From Deinococcus carri (lineage in GTDB: Bacteria; Deinococcota; Deinococci; Deinococcales; Deinococcaceae), in NCBI RefSeq assembly GCF_039545055.1, contig NZ_BAABRP010000001.1, positions 124,001 through 188,000 of the forward strand: DNA of 64,000 nt. Reading direction: 5' to 3'. The notes under the pieces are model-generated. The model saw only the letters and a program-made list of their open reading frames with translations. It searched no databases and was not told where the DNA came from. Below, in pieces: positions 17,385 to 41,153 of this stretch (position 1 is the first letter of the stretch; each line of letters opens with the position of its first letter). A program made the position numbers and the translations under genes.

Positions 17385-18544
17385 CTAGGGTCCGGCGGGC
17401 GGACCGGATGACCCGTCGGGCGGGGGGGAGGAATTGCCGTGCAGGTAGGCAGTGAGGGCCGCCCGTTCTTCTTCCGGCGAGCGGACCTGTCCCGCCCGGC
17501 GCAGCGCGGCCAGGTGCGAGAGGGCCTGCCCCACCGCCGGACCGGGCGGCACCCCCAGCGCCACCACGTCCCGCCCGGTCAGGGCCGGGTAGGCGTCCGG
17601 GCGCAGTAGGGCGCGCAGCAGGGCTTCGGGGCTACCGGGCGTGGCCGGGGCGTCCGACAGCGCGCGGGCCAGCAGCGCGGCGGGCTTCTCACCCAGGCCC
17701 AGGCGGGCGGCCAGCGCGGCGGGTTCGGGGGACGCCGAGAGGAGGGCGGCAGCATAGGCCTGCGGCGGCACGGTCTGCCCCGCCGCCTGCCGCGCGTCCA
17801 GGGCTTCCAGCCGCGGGATGGCTCCGGAGGGCAGCAGCGCCCCCGCGCCCCAGTCCTCCAGCATGTGGGCCGCGCGTCCCGGTGCCGGTTCGTGCAGCAG
17901 CAGGCGCAGCTCGGCCTGAAGGCGGGGGGTGTGGTCGGCCAGCGCCAGCGCGTCCGGCACCTGGCGCAGCAGCTCGGGGTGGGCGGTCAGGCCCAGGCGG
18001 CCTGCCAGCCGTGCGCCGCGGACCAGGCGGCTGGCGTCCTCGTGCAGCGAATGCGGGTGCAGGGGCCGCAGGGTGCGGGCGTGCAGGTCCGCCAGGCCGC
18101 CCACCTCGTCCAGCAGGGTCACGCGGACGGCCGCGTGGATGGGCAGCGCCAGGGCATTCAGGCCGAAGTCGCGCCGCCGCAGGTCGTCTTGCAGGGTGCC
18201 GGGGGCGGGCACGGGATTGCCCCCCGGCACCGGGTAGCTCTCGCGCCGCGCCCGCACCAGGTCCACGTGCCGCCCGTCGGGCAACGTCACCGTGGCGTTG
18301 CCGAAGGCCGCATGCACCAGAAAGGGGAGGCCGGTCGCTGCCGCCAGTGCCCCCGCGTCCGCCCCCTCCACCACCACGTCGAGGTCGAGGGGCGTTTCTC
18401 CCAGCAGGGCGTCACGGACCGCGCCGCCGACCAGGGCCACCCGCGCGCCCGGCCCGGCCCGCTGCGTGAGGTCCTTCAGCCAGTCGCGGTCCTCGGGCCG
18501 GAGGTGCGCCCAGGCCTGCTCGCCCAGGGCTGCCGCGCCGCCCC

Positions 18545-18548
<4 letters not shown>
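17385..18548 (-). CDS. tRNA nucleotidyltransferase (CCA-, CC- or A-adding)
   Basis: A 387-residue class II nucleotidyltransferase. Motif A is [26 protein letters not shown] with the metal-binding DLD; motif [12 protein letters not shown] and the helical segment [14 protein letters not shown] follow. It repairs or completes tRNA 3' CCA. Deinococcus radiodurans is known to split this task between a CC-adding and an A-adding enzyme; I cannot tell which this is. It begins with GTG inside the stop of the HtrA gene (GTGA overlap). Confidence 0.9.
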
Positions 18549-19816
<1,268 letters not shown>

Positions 19817-19918
19817 GGGGGCATTATTCCAGCCCGTGGGCCGGGGCGTGCGGGGGCGGCGGGCGAGTTCGTTCATCCGCGGCCCAGCCCACCGACCTGC
19901 CGGCCCCCCATACCCGAT

Positions 19919-19956
19919 ACAGCGGGCGGGAAGGTCATTTCCCTCCCGCCCGCTGT
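19919..19956 (-). terminator. Strong 13-bp hairpin after hslO
   Basis: ACAGCGGGCGGGA (19919-19931) and TCCCGCCCGCTGT (19944-19956) pair perfectly around a 12-nt loop, in the gap between the 3' end of hslO and the start of the HtrA gene. There is no T-run, so it may stop or stabilise transcripts rather than being a classical terminator. Confidence 0.55.
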
Positions 19957-19978
19957 GTGATGGTGTGCTGTGGTGTGC

Positions 19979-20890
<912 letters not shown>

Positions 20891-21068
20891 TAGGAAACCT
20901 TACAGCAAGGCACTCAAGGACGGTGTGGGAGGCCTCTCAATCGGGGGCCTGCCACGGCCTGAGAAAAATGAACCCTGCTGGACCGCCCGCGCGCCGGGGC
21001 CAGCGGGAAAGACTCCGAGCTGGCAGGCACTCAGGCTGACCCGGGCCTGTTCCGAGCAGCCGCGGCTT

Positions 21069-21098
21069 TTGAACCAACTCGGACGAAACTCTCATAAT
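21069..21098 (+). promoter_or_regulatory. Sigma-70-type promoter upstream of the peptide-binding gene
   Basis: TTGAAC (21069-21074) and CATAAT (21093-21098) are separated by 18 bp. Transcription from here would give an untranslated leader of about 170 nt before the ATG at 21277. The rest of the 386-bp gap (20891-21276) holds no gene that I can support. Confidence 0.5.
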
Positions 21099-21276
21099 TG
21101 GACCCTAGCCTGGGGCTGTTTCCCTGACGGGAAGGGCGGGCCGGGTCGCTGCCGGGAGCCGAGGCTCTCTCCGAACTGGCATGGCCGCTAGGCTTCTTGA
21201 CTCGGCGCGGATGGCTTTCATCCGGCCCGGCTCGGCGCTCTGCCCGCTATTTCTTGAGTCCCACGAGGAGCCATTC

Positions 21277-23118
<1,842 letters not shown>

Positions 23119-23152
23119 TCGAACCACCTTCCGCCTACAGGGCTTTGCAGCA

Positions 23153-23181
23153 GGCCGCCTCCCGGTGTGGGGGCGGCCGTT
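23153..23181 (+). terminator. Terminator after the peptide-binding gene
   Basis: GGCCGCC (23153-23159) and GGCGGCC (23172-23178) form a 7-bp stem followed by GTTT. The same arms recur in the rplT terminator at 50561. Confidence 0.6.
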
Positions 23182-23198
23182 TCCCGTATTCTGCGGGC

Positions 23199-23897
<699 letters not shown>

Positions 23898-23902
23898 GGG
23901 AG

Positions 23903-23975
23903 AGGAGTTAGGAATCAGGTATCAGGAAGAGCCAGCAGGTGCAGTAGCTTGAGCCTGGTCTCTCCTAACCCCTCC
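23903..23975 (+). repeat. Imperfect palindrome between regulator and kinase genes
   Basis: AGAGGAGTTAGG and CCTAACCCCTCCTC can pair across a spacer of reiterated ATCAGG words and AGCC words. The stem would sit immediately before the kinase start codon and could limit its translation or separate the two messages. Confidence 0.5.
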
Positions 23976-23977
23976 TC

Positions 23978-26869
<2,892 letters not shown>

Positions 26870-26872
26870 GCG

Positions 26873-27382
26873 TCACAGCACGTTCTGGACGGTGGTCGTG
26901 GGAACGGCAGATGGCGTGGGCGGCCCCTCCCCCGGCAGGCTCTCAGGAAAGCTGCGGCCCGCCTGTTCCGTCCCCTTCGGGCGCGCGAAGGCTTCCAGGG
27001 CGCGCGCACCTGCCCCGGCGAAGACCACCCCCACCAGTGCGGCCGCGAACGCCTGAAACTGGGTGCCTAGCGAGGCATTGAGCGTCTTGTCGTAGGCCGT
27101 GACCAGGGGGGTGGTGTTGCGGGCCTCCACCTGTGCCCGGTACACCGCCACCTGCCCCGTATAAACCTTGACCTGTTCGGCATAGAGGGCCACCTGAAGC
27201 TCGGTCGCGGTGGGTGGGGGTGCGGCGGGAGCGGTGGGTGCGGGCGGCATCTCGGCGGCGTGTGCCGCGCGGGAGAGCAGCGTATTGGCGTGCCAGAGGT
27301 ACATGCCAATCAGGGCGGCCAGCCACAGCAGCAGCAGCCAGCGGAAGGGGGCGGTCAGAACGGGGGCAGGCGGGGTGGACAT
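26873..27382 (-). CDS. Small membrane protein of unknown function
   Basis: A 169-residue protein with a transmembrane helix near residues 14-33 (RWLLLLWLAALIGMYLW), an external alanine/proline segment, a helical region rich in Gln/Val/Tyr (YAEQVKVYTGQVAVYRAQVE), a second hydrophobic segment (FAAALVGVVFAGAGA) and a proline-rich tail. AAGGAGG lies 7 nt before the ATG, so this is a leadered gene, unlike most neighbours. It is convergent with the kinase, leaving only 3 bp between them. I do not recognise the family. Confidence 0.7.
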   Translation of the reverse strand: MSTPPAPVLTAPFRWLLLLWLAALIGMYLWHANTLLSRAAHAAEMPPAPTAPAAPPPTATELQVALYAEQVKVYTGQVAVYRAQVEARNTTPLVTAYDKTLNASLGTQFQAFAAALVGVVFAGAGARALEAFARPKGTEQAGRSFPESLPGEGPPTPSAVPTTTVQNVL

Positions 27383-27452
27383 GCGGGAACCTCCTTGACG
27401 CCGGGGACACCCTCACTTTAGGGCGGGCGCAGAAAGGGCGGCGCGGTCCCCC

Positions 27453-28490
<1,038 letters not shown>

Positions 28491-28554
28491 GGCCCGACTG
28501 TAGCGGCTCGCGTTGCCCTGCGCGTTGCCCTGCACGGCGGCCGACCCTGGCCCG

Positions 28555-28638
<84 letters not shown>

Positions 28639-29790
28639 AGCCCCTGCGCATCGGGCTGTTCACGGACACGTTCCTGCCCGACCAGAACGGCATCGTGACC
28701 AGCGTGGGCCTGCTCAGCGACGAGCTGCGCGCGCGCGGGCATCACGTGGATGTGGTGGCCCCCTTCTTTCCGGAGCAGCAGGACACCCGCCCGGACGTGC
28801 GCCGCGCGCCCAGCGTGCGCTACGTGTTCCTGCCGACCTACCGCCTGGCGTGGCCCACCCGCCGGGACTTCGAGCAGAAGTACGACCTGATCCACACCCA
28901 CACGCCCCTCACGCTGGGGCTGGCGGGGGCGCGGCTGGCCCGCAAGTGGAACGTGCCGCACGTCGCCACCTACCACACCCATATCGAGGCCTACACCCAC
29001 TACGTGCCGGGCCTGACCGTGCTGCAACGGCAGACGCGGGTGGTGACCCGCCTGATGGGCCTGTACTACCGCCGCGCCGACGCCGTGATCACCCCCACCG
29101 CCGCGATGCTGGACGTGACCCGCGAGATGGGCGTCCGCCACCCGGTCGTGATTCCCACCAGCGTCGAGCCGGAGGTGCTGCGTTCGGCCCCACCCGTAGA
29201 AAGTCCCTGGCCCGCCGGAACCCGCCGCCTGCTGACGGTCGGACGGCTGGCCCGCGAGAAACGCTTCGACCTCGTGCTGGACACGCTGGCGAACCTGCCG
29301 GACGCGCACCTGGTCGTTCTGGGCGAGGGGCCGGAGCGTGAGCATCTGCTGCAGCACGCCGAACGCCTGGGGGTCGCGGGGCGGGTGAGCTTCCTGGGTG
29401 TGAAGCCCTGGACCGAGATAGGCGCGTACTACCGCCTGGCCGAACTGTTCCTGTTTGCCAGCGATACCGAGACGCAGGGCCTGGTTCTCCAGGAGGCGCA
29501 ACTGATGGGCGTGCCGGTCGTGGCGGTGGGGGCGCGGGGCACGCTCAGCGGGGTGGCGCAGGGCCGCAGCGGCTACCTCGTGCCGCCGGGCGACGTGGCG
29601 GCCCTGACACGCCGCGCGCAGGCCGTCCTGGGTGACGGGCGGCTGTGGCGGCGGCTGTCGGAGGGGGCACGCGCTTTCGGCACCGCCTGGACGCCCGGCG
29701 GGGTGGCCGAGCGGGTGCTGGACGTGTACGCCAGCGTGCTGGGCGTGCCGCGCGAGATTCCCTTTCCCGAGGCGGCCAGCGTCCAGACGG

Positions 29791-30484
<694 letters not shown>

Positions 30485-30530
30485 CCTCCCGCGAACTGTG
30501 CATCTGCCCCCGTGGCCGCGGGGGGGGTAG

Positions 30531-31745
30531 ATGACCCGCCGCCTCCCCCCCCTGCCGCTGCGCCGGGATGCGCTCGGCAGTGTCGCGGCCACCGCACTGA
30601 CCCTGGCCTGCGCGGAGTTTGTCCGCAGTGGCCTCTACGCCGCCTACCTGCCGCAGGCCGCGCCCCGTGACCTGGGGCTGCCCCTGACCGCGGTGGGGGC
30701 TGCCTGGACCGCCCACTTCGCCGCCGACACGGTGATGCGCGGCCCGGCCGGGGCCTTGATCGCCCGCTTCGGCCTGCGGCCCGTGATGTTCGGGGGGGCG
30801 CTGCTGAGTCTGGGCGCGCTGGCGCTGCTGCCGCTGGTCCACAGCGTCTGGCTGCTGGTGCTGATCGCGGCGCTGCACGGCATCGGCTTTTCCACCATGT
30901 GGCCCGGCACCATGAACCTGACCGCCGAGGCCGCCCGCCCCGGCTACCAGGGCCGCGCCCTGACCTTTGTCAGCCTCACGGTGATGCCGCTGGTGGGGGC
31001 CGGATTCCTGCTGTTCGGGGCGGTGGCGGGGCGGGCGGACCGCTGGCCCTACCTGCTGGCGCTGGGGGTGCAGGGGCTGGGCCTGCTCACCGCGCTGGCG
31101 GTGCCGCTGCGTGCCCCCAGGGCCGCGGTCCAGGAAGAGGCTCCGCCGCCCGCGGGCCAGGGCGTGCGCGCCTCGGTCCGTGCCCTGGTGCCGCTGCTGC
31201 CCGCCGCCTTCATGCAGACGCTGACCCTGACGCTGCTGGGGCCGCTGCTCTTCACGATTGCGCCGCAACTCGGCGTGAACTACTGGGGCATGGTCGCGGT
31301 GCTGGCGGTGGGCGGCGCGGTGGCCTACGGCAGCCTGCCGCTGACCGGACGGGTGGCCGACGGCGGCCACGCCCGGCTCGCGGTGATGCTGGGCTTCGCG
31401 CTGCTGGGGCTGGCGCTGGCCGGATTCGCCGCCACGCCGCCCGCCTGGGTGCTGTACCCGCTGGCGGTGGTGGCCGGGGTGGGCTACGCCTTCATCATGC
31501 CGGGCTGGGCGGCCCTGGTGACGGGCACCCTGCCCGAGGCCCAGCGCCCCGCCGCCTGGGGCGTCCTGATGACCGTGGAGAACGCCGGAACCGCCCTCGG
31601 CCCCCTGGTGGGCACCTTCGCCTTTCAGCGCCTGGGCGCGACCGGTCCCTTTCTGACCGGGGCGGTGCTGGCCCTCACCACCGCCGCCGGGTACGTCCTG
31701 TTCCGCCGCGCCTTTCCGGAGCGCCGGGACGCGCAGCCCACCTGA
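30531..31745 (+). CDS. MFS transporter
   Basis: A 404-residue protein with about 12 transmembrane segments and the MFS motif in the loop after helix 2 ([16 protein letters not shown]). A cytoplasmic loop with [19 protein letters not shown] separates the halves. It starts right after the GT2 gene (divergent) and is 4 bp upstream of the deacetylase gene, so those two are co-transcribed. In this setting it could export a glycolipid or glycan precursor, but the substrate is unknown. Confidence 0.88.
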   Translation: MTRRLPPLPLRRDALGSVAATALTLACAEFVRSGLYAAYLPQAAPRDLGLPLTAVGAAWTAHFAADTVMRGPAGALIARFGLRPVMFGGALLSLGALALLPLVHSVWLLVLIAALHGIGFSTMWPGTMNLTAEAARPGYQGRALTFVSLTVMPLVGAGFLLFGAVAGRADRWPYLLALGVQGLGLLTALAVPLRAPRAAVQEEAPPPAGQGVRASVRALVPLLPAAFMQTLTLTLLGPLLFTIAPQLGVNYWGMVAVLAVGGAVAYGSLPLTGRVADGGHARLAVMLGFALLGLALAGFAATPPAWVLYPLAVVAGVGYAFIMPGWAALVTGTLPEAQRPAAWGVLMTVENAGTALGPLVGTFAFQRLGATGPFLTGAVLALTTAAGYVLFRRAFPERRDAQPT

Positions 31746-31749
31746 CGCG

Positions 31750-32460
<711 letters not shown>

Positions 32461-32520
32461 GGGGAAGGCGGAAGGTAAATGGCAGAAGGCCAGGGGCAGC
32501 TTCCGCGTGGCCCGGTGCCT

Positions 32521-33741
<1,221 letters not shown>

Positions 33742-33779
33742 GCCGCGCAGGATAGCGGGCGCGTGGTACGAATAAGGCT

Positions 33780-34205
33780 GTGAGCGACTTCGACGCGCTG
33801 CAAGCCGCCATCCGCCGCCACGCGGACGAGCGGCAGGCCGAACAGCGTGCCTGCGAGGCCTTTCTGAACGCGCTGTATCACGCCCTGCGCACGTCGAGCG
33901 GCCCCGGCCTGCCGCTCAACAACGTGACCCTGGACCCCACCCCCGACCCCGACTCCCGGCTGCGCCCCCCTCCGCCCGGCGGCTGGCACGCGGCGTGGCT
34001 GCGCCTGGGCCTGTGCGAGGTGCTGGTGCGGGTCCGGCGCGAGGGGGGGGCTTTCGTGGGCGAGTACGGCCAGAGCGGAACCTTTCACCTCCCCCACGTG
34101 TCCGAGGACGACCTGATTGCCCTGGCCCGCCGCCTGCTGCGCGACGTGGCCGCCACCTACGCGGGCGAGGACCGCGCGGCCCGCCCCGAGGTGCCGCTGA
34201 ACTGA
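33780..34205 (+). CDS. Conserved hypothetical protein
   Basis: A 141-residue soluble protein starting at GTG 33780, with helical N-terminal half ([24 protein letters not shown]), a proline-rich loop and a beta region ([25 protein letters not shown]) followed by a final helix ([21 protein letters not shown]). Codon usage is that of a real gene. No recognised domain. It is divergent from the LpxB-like gene, 38 bp away. Confidence 0.7.
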   Translation: MSDFDALQAAIRRHADERQAEQRACEAFLNALYHALRTSSGPGLPLNNVTLDPTPDPDSRLRPPPPGGWHAAWLRLGLCEVLVRVRREGGAFVGEYGQSGTFHLPHVSEDDLIALARRLLRDVAATYAGEDRAARPEVPLN

Positions 34206-34290
34206 CGTGAGGCCGAACGGACGCGGCTTGCCCCTGAATCTGTTGACCTTTTCCGACAGTTTCACAGGCTCCGGGAAGTAACCATCAGGC

Positions 34291-35259
34291 ATGAAGACCA
34301 GAAGGACCTTTCCCCGCCTGCTGGCGACCGCCGCCCTGCTCCTGGCCGGGGCGGCGCTGGCGCAGACTGTTCTGTCCTCTGGGACGGCGTCCGCGCCGCT
34401 TTCGCCCGCAGTGGGCGGCGAGCGGCGCAGTCTGGAGGTGCCCGGCTTCGGGCGGGTGGCCTATTACGCCGACCCGCGCGGCACAGGCCGCCCCCTGATT
34501 CTCACCCACTCGGTCAACGCCGCCGCGAGTGCCTACGAGGTGAAACCGCTGTGGGACGCCTACGCGGGCCAGCGGCCCCTCTACGCGCTGGAGTGGCCTG
34601 GCTTCGGCAGCAGCGACCGCCCGGACGTGCGCTACACCCCGGAGCTGATGGTGAAAGCCCTGCGCGCCCTGGTGGCCGAACTGGGCACTGACGTGGACGT
34701 GGTCGCCCTCAGCCTCGGCAGCGAGTTCGTGGCGCGGGCGGCGCTGGACGAGGCGCGGATTCGCAGCCTGGCCCTGATCAGTCCCAGCGGCCTGGGCGAG
34801 CCGCGGGGCGGCAGCCAGGAGGCGAGCGACGGGAACCGGGGCGAGCGGCTCCACGGCACGCTCAGCACCGTGGGGACACCGCTGTATGCGCTGCTCAGGA
34901 CCCGGCCCAGCATCCACTATTTCCTGAGCAAGCTCTTTCGCGGGCCGGTGAACCAGGGCCTGATCGAGTACAGCCTGGAAACCAGCCAGCAGCCCGGCGC
35001 GAAATATGCCCCCCTGTATTTCATCAGCGGCCTGCTGTTCACCCCCGACGCATTCCGCGAGCTGTACAGCAAACTCAGGGTCCCCACTGTCGTCCTGTAC
35101 GACCAAGACGGCTTCGTGTCCTTTGAGCGGCTGCCGATATTCGTGCAGCAGCCCGGTGTCAGTGCGGTCCGCATTCCCGGCACCGACGGCCTGCCCCACT
35201 TCGAGAAGCCGGCAGAGGTCCGCGCCGCCCTTGACCACTTCTGGGCAACGAACCGCTGA
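34291..35259 (+). CDS. Exported alpha/beta hydrolase
   Basis: A 322-residue protein with a signal peptide ([16 protein letters not shown]). The hydrolase fold shows the oxyanion region [14 protein letters not shown], nucleophile elbow VVALSLGSE (Ala in place of the first Gly of GxSxG), [14 protein letters not shown] and a probable catalytic His in GLPHFEKP. Similar proteins are annotated as hydrolases or acyltransferases of unknown substrate. Repeat R2 copy B begins directly at its stop codon. Confidence 0.88.
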   Translation: MKTRRTFPRLLATAALLLAGAALAQTVLSSGTASAPLSPAVGGERRSLEVPGFGRVAYYADPRGTGRPLILTHSVNAAASAYEVKPLWDAYAGQRPLYALEWPGFGSSDRPDVRYTPELMVKALRALVAELGTDVDVVALSLGSEFVARAALDEARIRSLALISPSGLGEPRGGSQEASDGNRGERLHGTLSTVGTPLYALLRTRPSIHYFLSKLFRGPVNQGLIEYSLETSQQPGAKYAPLYFISGLLFTPDAFRELYSKLRVPTVVLYDQDGFVSFERLPIFVQQPGVSAVRIPGTDGLPHFEKPAEVRAALDHFWATNR

Positions 35260-35514
35260 GACCAACTTCAGGTGAGTCGTAGACGAACCCGAGCGGACTT
35301 GCAAAGCTGAGGAGTGGCGTCCCCAGGGGCGTCCGTTCACGACGACTGCGCAGCAGAGCGAGAAGAAGAAAAGACCGGCTTGCGGAGGTGGACCATGAGC
35401 GGATGAGCCTACGTTTCATGCGGCAAGAAAGGCGAAGGGCCGCCCCTGAGCCTGTGGCCCCACAGAACATCCGGTGTTTTGTCCGGGTGTTCTGGAATCA
35501 GAGCAAGTTGGTAT
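35260..35514 (+). repeat. MITE-like repeat R2, copy B (long form)
   Basis: A 255-bp relative of 13626-13750 with ends ACCAACTT and AAGTTGGTAT. It shares GGTGAGTCGTAGACGAACCC and GAGAAGAAGAAAAGACCGGC with copy A, but has two extra segments of about 80 and 60 bp. The right-end hairpin is kept as AGAACATCCGG / CCGGGTGTTCT: the single change from copy A turns an A-U pair into G-U, so pairing is preserved. Confidence 0.8.
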
Positions 35515-35572
35515 GAGTGGGCCGCGGCAGATCTGGACACATGACGGCGCTTCTCATGTCACCATGCGCGGC

Positions 35573-35734
35573 ATGACCGATGACGCCCACGCTCAGGCCA
35601 ACGCCGAACAGGTCCGGGTGCTGCTGGAGGCGCTGGCCCAGGACGGAGAGACGGAGGAACTGCAACCGGGACCTTCCGGCGCTCCGGACGGGCAGGAAGC
35701 CCTGTCTGATCTTGTGGAGGGTTGCCCGTTGTAA
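35573..35734 (+). CDS. Small acidic protein (putative)
   Basis: A 53-residue frame beginning TDDAHAQANAEQVRVLLEAL, with a helical, acidic N-terminal half and a loop-rich tail. Codon third positions are strongly G/C as in neighbouring genes, which supports it. A second ATG nine bases upstream is possible. No recognised domain. Confidence 0.45.
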   Translation: MTDDAHAQANAEQVRVLLEALAQDGETEELQPGPSGAPDGQEALSDLVEGCPL

Positions 35735-35847
35735 CCCCCACAGGGGAAAGGACGCACCTCAAGGCTCAGGTTTTTCCCAACGGCCCTTGCAGGTTCCCTA
35801 AAACGCACCGTCACCACCTCCGCGCCGCCTCGCCGCACACTGGTTTC

Positions 35848-36000
35848 ATGGAACTCGTCCTCGTGATGGCCGCCGCCACCATCCTCCTGATGGTCCTGGC
35901 CTTCCTCTCGCTCACCCGCGACGACCGTGAACTGGCGCGGGAAGACTTCACCCTGGGCGGGGAGGCACGGGGCAGCGACGAGCGGCCACTGAATGCCTGA
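35848..36000 (+). CDS. Small single-pass membrane protein (putative)
   Basis: A 50-residue frame with one transmembrane helix (ELVLVMAAATILLMVLAFLS) and an acidic cytoplasmic-type tail (LTRDDRELAREDFTLGGEA). A strong hairpin terminator follows directly. No homologue recognised, but length, composition and terminator support a gene. Confidence 0.5.
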   Translation: MELVLVMAAATILLMVLAFLSLTRDDRELAREDFTLGGEARGSDERPLNA

Positions 36001-36004
36001 ACAC

Positions 36005-36039
36005 GCGCCCCACCCTGCTGAGTGGCAAGGGTGGGGCGC
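36005..36039. terminator. Shared terminator between small membrane gene and leuS
   Basis: GCGCCCCACCCT and AGGGTGGGGCGC form a perfect 12-bp stem with an 11-nt loop, between convergent gene ends. The plus side is followed by TGTTCT. Confidence 0.7.
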
Positions 36040-36053
36040 TGTTCTGCTGCGGG

Positions 36054-38516
<2,463 letters not shown>

Positions 38517-38530
38517 ATCCGTCACTCCTT

Positions 38531-38643
38531 GAAAAAGAAAAAGCCCCGGCCACACACAGCCGGGGACACACGCACGAGCTTCTGGAAGCTAGGCGAGGCG
38601 TCCCCGGGTGGTAAGCGCAGAGCGGATCACGGAAGACAGTATA
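38531..38643 (-). promoter_or_regulatory. leuS leader: promoter, antiterminator and terminator
   Basis: On the minus strand TATACT (38643-38638) is the -10 box. A terminator CCCCGGC-TGTGTGTG-GCCGGGG followed by CTTTTTCTTTTT (38565-38532) ends just before the leuS ribosome-binding site. Upstream, CCGGGGACGC (38607-38598) can pair with GTGTCCCCGG (38569-38560), 10 bp with one G-U. That pairing uses the 5' arm of the terminator and would exclude it. A small hairpin AGCTT-CCAG-AAGCT lies between. No T-box consensus (AGGGTGG...) is visible. Confidence 0.65.
38589..38630 (-). CDS. Leaderless leuS leader peptide (putative)
   Basis: GTG at 38630 is 7 nt after the TATACT box, the same spacing as leaderless genes in this window. 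It opens a 13-codon frame MIRSALTTRGRLA ending TAG at 38589. It contains leucine codons CTT (6th) and CTC (12th) and its codons 8-11 overlap the antiterminator segment CCGGGGAC. Ribosome position on it would therefore affect terminator choice. Detection of the peptide is inference. Confidence 0.5.
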   Translation of the reverse strand: MIRSALTTRGRLA

Positions 38644-38656
38644 GAGGAGTGAGGGG

Positions 38657-39934
38657 TCAGGCGTTAGGCATCAGGGCCAGGGTGCCGACGAGCAGCACGG
38701 CCAGGGGCGCACACCACGCCAGGCCGAAGGACGTGCAGAGGAACGCGCCCATCGCGGGAGCCAGGCCCGCCGCGAAGCGGAGCTGGCCCTGCGTGACCTG
38801 TCCACCCGGCGCGGCGGTGCCCAGCCAGCCCAGGCAACACAGCGCCGCCCAGGGCAGGAACAGGGCCACCAGCACGGCCACGGGCGAGGCGAGGCCGAAT
38901 GCGGCGGCAACGCCAGACCCCAGCCCCAGCAACAGGCCCAGCGGTACCCCGCCCGGCAGCGTCCGCACGGCCCGCCGCGCCAGGCCGGTCAGCGGGAGGG
39001 CGGCCGGGACCGGCGGCGCGAGCAGCACCAGCAGCGGCTCCAGCACGAGCGCGAGCAGCAGCGGCGAGCCGACCGTCACGCTCAGGCCCAGCAGGGGCGC
39101 GGCCAGCAGACGCCAGGGATGCCGGGAGACGTGCAGCAGGCCTCGCCACACGCAAGCGGCGAAGGGGCCGGAACCGCGCAGCCGCGGCCGCCAGCGGCGG
39201 GGAAAGGGCAGACCGTCCGGGCCGACCTCCGGAACGGGCAGACCCAGCCGCCGCGCCCCCTGCCGCACGCCCTCGACCTGGGCGTGGAGGAGGGGGACCG
39301 CGTGAACCTCCCCTTCCCAGAAGCGCCGCCAGACCAGGAGCAGCCCGCCCAGCCCCAGCGCGCAGGCCACCGGCAGGGCGACAGGGTGCAGGCCCCCCAG
39401 CAGCGGCAGGACAGAGAGGGCCAGCGCCCCGTTCCGCGCCGTCTCCTGCCCGGTCAGCCGCGTGTCGTGCCCGAGCGTCTGAACGAGCGGGCGGCCTGCC
39501 CCGAGCAGCGGCAGCGCGAGCGCGAGCGGCCACCATGCCGGGAACCAGGCGAGGACGAGCAGGCCCAGGCCGATGCCCACGGCCAGCGGAAGGGCCAGCG
39601 TGTGGAGAAGCGGCCAGGCCAGCACGGCCCAGGGGGGGACGGGGGCGCGCAGAAGCCACTCGTCGGTGCTGTCCACCCCCAGCGTGGGACGGCGGACCAG
39701 CCACGCGGAGAGCCACCACACCGCACTCAACCCGGCGACCGGACCAGGGGCCAGCGGGGGCACCGGAAACCGGTACGTTTGCCACAGGCCCACCAGCACC
39801 AGCAGGGCAACGCCGCCCAGGTAGCCCGCCATCCAGAAGAGGCCCGAGTGCCGCCATGTCTGCCATGTCCGTCGCGCGGCCCGCTCCAGGGTGAGGCGGC
39901 GCAGCTTCCAGACCACCTCCGCACCGGACCTCAC
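38657..39934 (-). CDS. ABC transporter membrane protein
   Basis: A 425-residue polytopic protein with about 10-12 hydrophobic segments and no recognised catalytic motif. Its GTG start overlaps the stop of the ATPase gene (GTGA at 39931-39934), which pairs it with that ATPase as the permease subunit. It is large for a single-copy permease and may act as a dimer or contain both halves. Substrate unknown. The open frame starting further upstream overlaps the ATPase and is rejected. Confidence 0.8.
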   Translation of the reverse strand: MRSGAEVVWKLRRLTLERAARRTWQTWRHSGLFWMAGYLGGVALLVLVGLWQTYRFPVPPLAPGPVAGLSAVWWLSAWLVRRPTLGVDSTDEWLLRAPVPPWAVLAWPLLHTLALPLAVGIGLGLLVLAWFPAWWPLALALPLLGAGRPLVQTLGHDTRLTGQETARNGALALSVLPLLGGLHPVALPVACALGLGGLLLVWRRFWEGEVHAVPLLHAQVEGVRQGARRLGLPVPEVGPDGLPFPRRWRPRLRGSGPFAACVWRGLLHVSRHPWRLLAAPLLGLSVTVGSPLLLALVLEPLLVLLAPPVPAALPLTGLARRAVRTLPGGVPLGLLLGLGSGVAAAFGLASPVAVLVALFLPWAALCCLGWLGTAAPGGQVTQGQLRFAAGLAPAMGAFLCTSFGLAWCAPLAVLLVGTLALMPNA

Positions 39935-40587
39935 GCGGCTTCCCCCGCAGAAGGAACGTGCAGCACGCCGCCCTCCAGTTCCAACACACGCTGGGGCAGG
40001 GCGTCCAGCTCCTGACCGTGGGTGGTGACGATGACCGCGCCACCCTCCGCACACCGCTGGGCGATGGCTTCCCGCAGGACATCCCGTGAAGCCGTGTCCA
40101 GCGTGGCGAAGGGTTCGTCCAGCAGGGTCAGCGGCAGGCCCAGGCCCAGACCTAGAGCGAGCGCAACCTTCTGCCGGGTCCCGCGCGAGAGGGTCATGGG
40201 CCAGGCATCCAGCCACGCCCCCAGGCCGAAGTGTTCCGCGAGGGCCAGTAGGGGCGCTTCCGGCACACGCCACGCCGCCGCCAGGAAGGTCAGCCCCTCT
40301 GCCACTGTCAGGTCGTCCGGGAGGTCCGCGTCGGTCGGGACGAAGGCCGTCGCCTGGCGCGCACCCACCGAGCCGGGAGGATGGCCCTGCACGCGCGCCC
40401 TGCCTGTGTAGGGCAGCACGCCAACCAGCGCCCGCAGCAACGTCGTCTTGCCCGCGCCGTTCTTGCCGCGCAGGTGCAGCAGTTCACCCGGTCGCGCCTC
40501 CAGCGTTTCCACCCGCACCACCTCCCGGCCTCCCACGGCGACCCGCAGGCCAGAGAGACAGAGAGGGAACCCGTCGGCATGTGTCAT
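39931..40587 (-). CDS. ABC transporter ATP-binding protein (CcmA-like exporter type)
   Basis: A 218-residue ATPase with Walker [10 protein letters not shown], a degenerate signature LSRGTRQK in place of LSGGQ, Walker B LTLLDEP and switch His in VIVTTHG. Its compact size and sequence resemble the CcmA/bacitracin-exporter type. It is the first gene of a two-gene transporter operon. The weaker signature motif occurs in other members of this group. Confidence 0.9.
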   Translation of the reverse strand: MTHADGFPLCLSGLRVAVGGREVVRVETLEARPGELLHLRGKNGAGKTTLLRALVGVLPYTGRARVQGHPPGSVGARQATAFVPTDADLPDDLTVAEGLTFLAAAWRVPEAPLLALAEHFGLGAWLDAWPMTLSRGTRQKVALALGLGLGLPLTLLDEPFATLDTASRDVLREAIAQRCAEGGAVIVTTHGQELDALPQRVLELEGGVLHVPSAGEAA

Positions 40588-40643
40588 GGTTAGCGGTACG
40601 GCTCCCGCCGGCCGGGCGTTCCCCGCAGGCGCATCATGCGCCC

Positions 40644-41087
<444 letters not shown>

Positions 41088-41153
41088 ATTCCCGAAAGGC
41101 TCGGCCTGCTACGTTGGTTTCCGGCGCACCCCGCGTCCGCACGCCCCCCAGCC

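Noticed and set aside
38531..38643. A T-box riboswitch before leuS
   Set aside because: The conserved T-box word AGGGTGG and a specifier stem-loop are not present; the terminator and antiterminator are explained by a different pairing.
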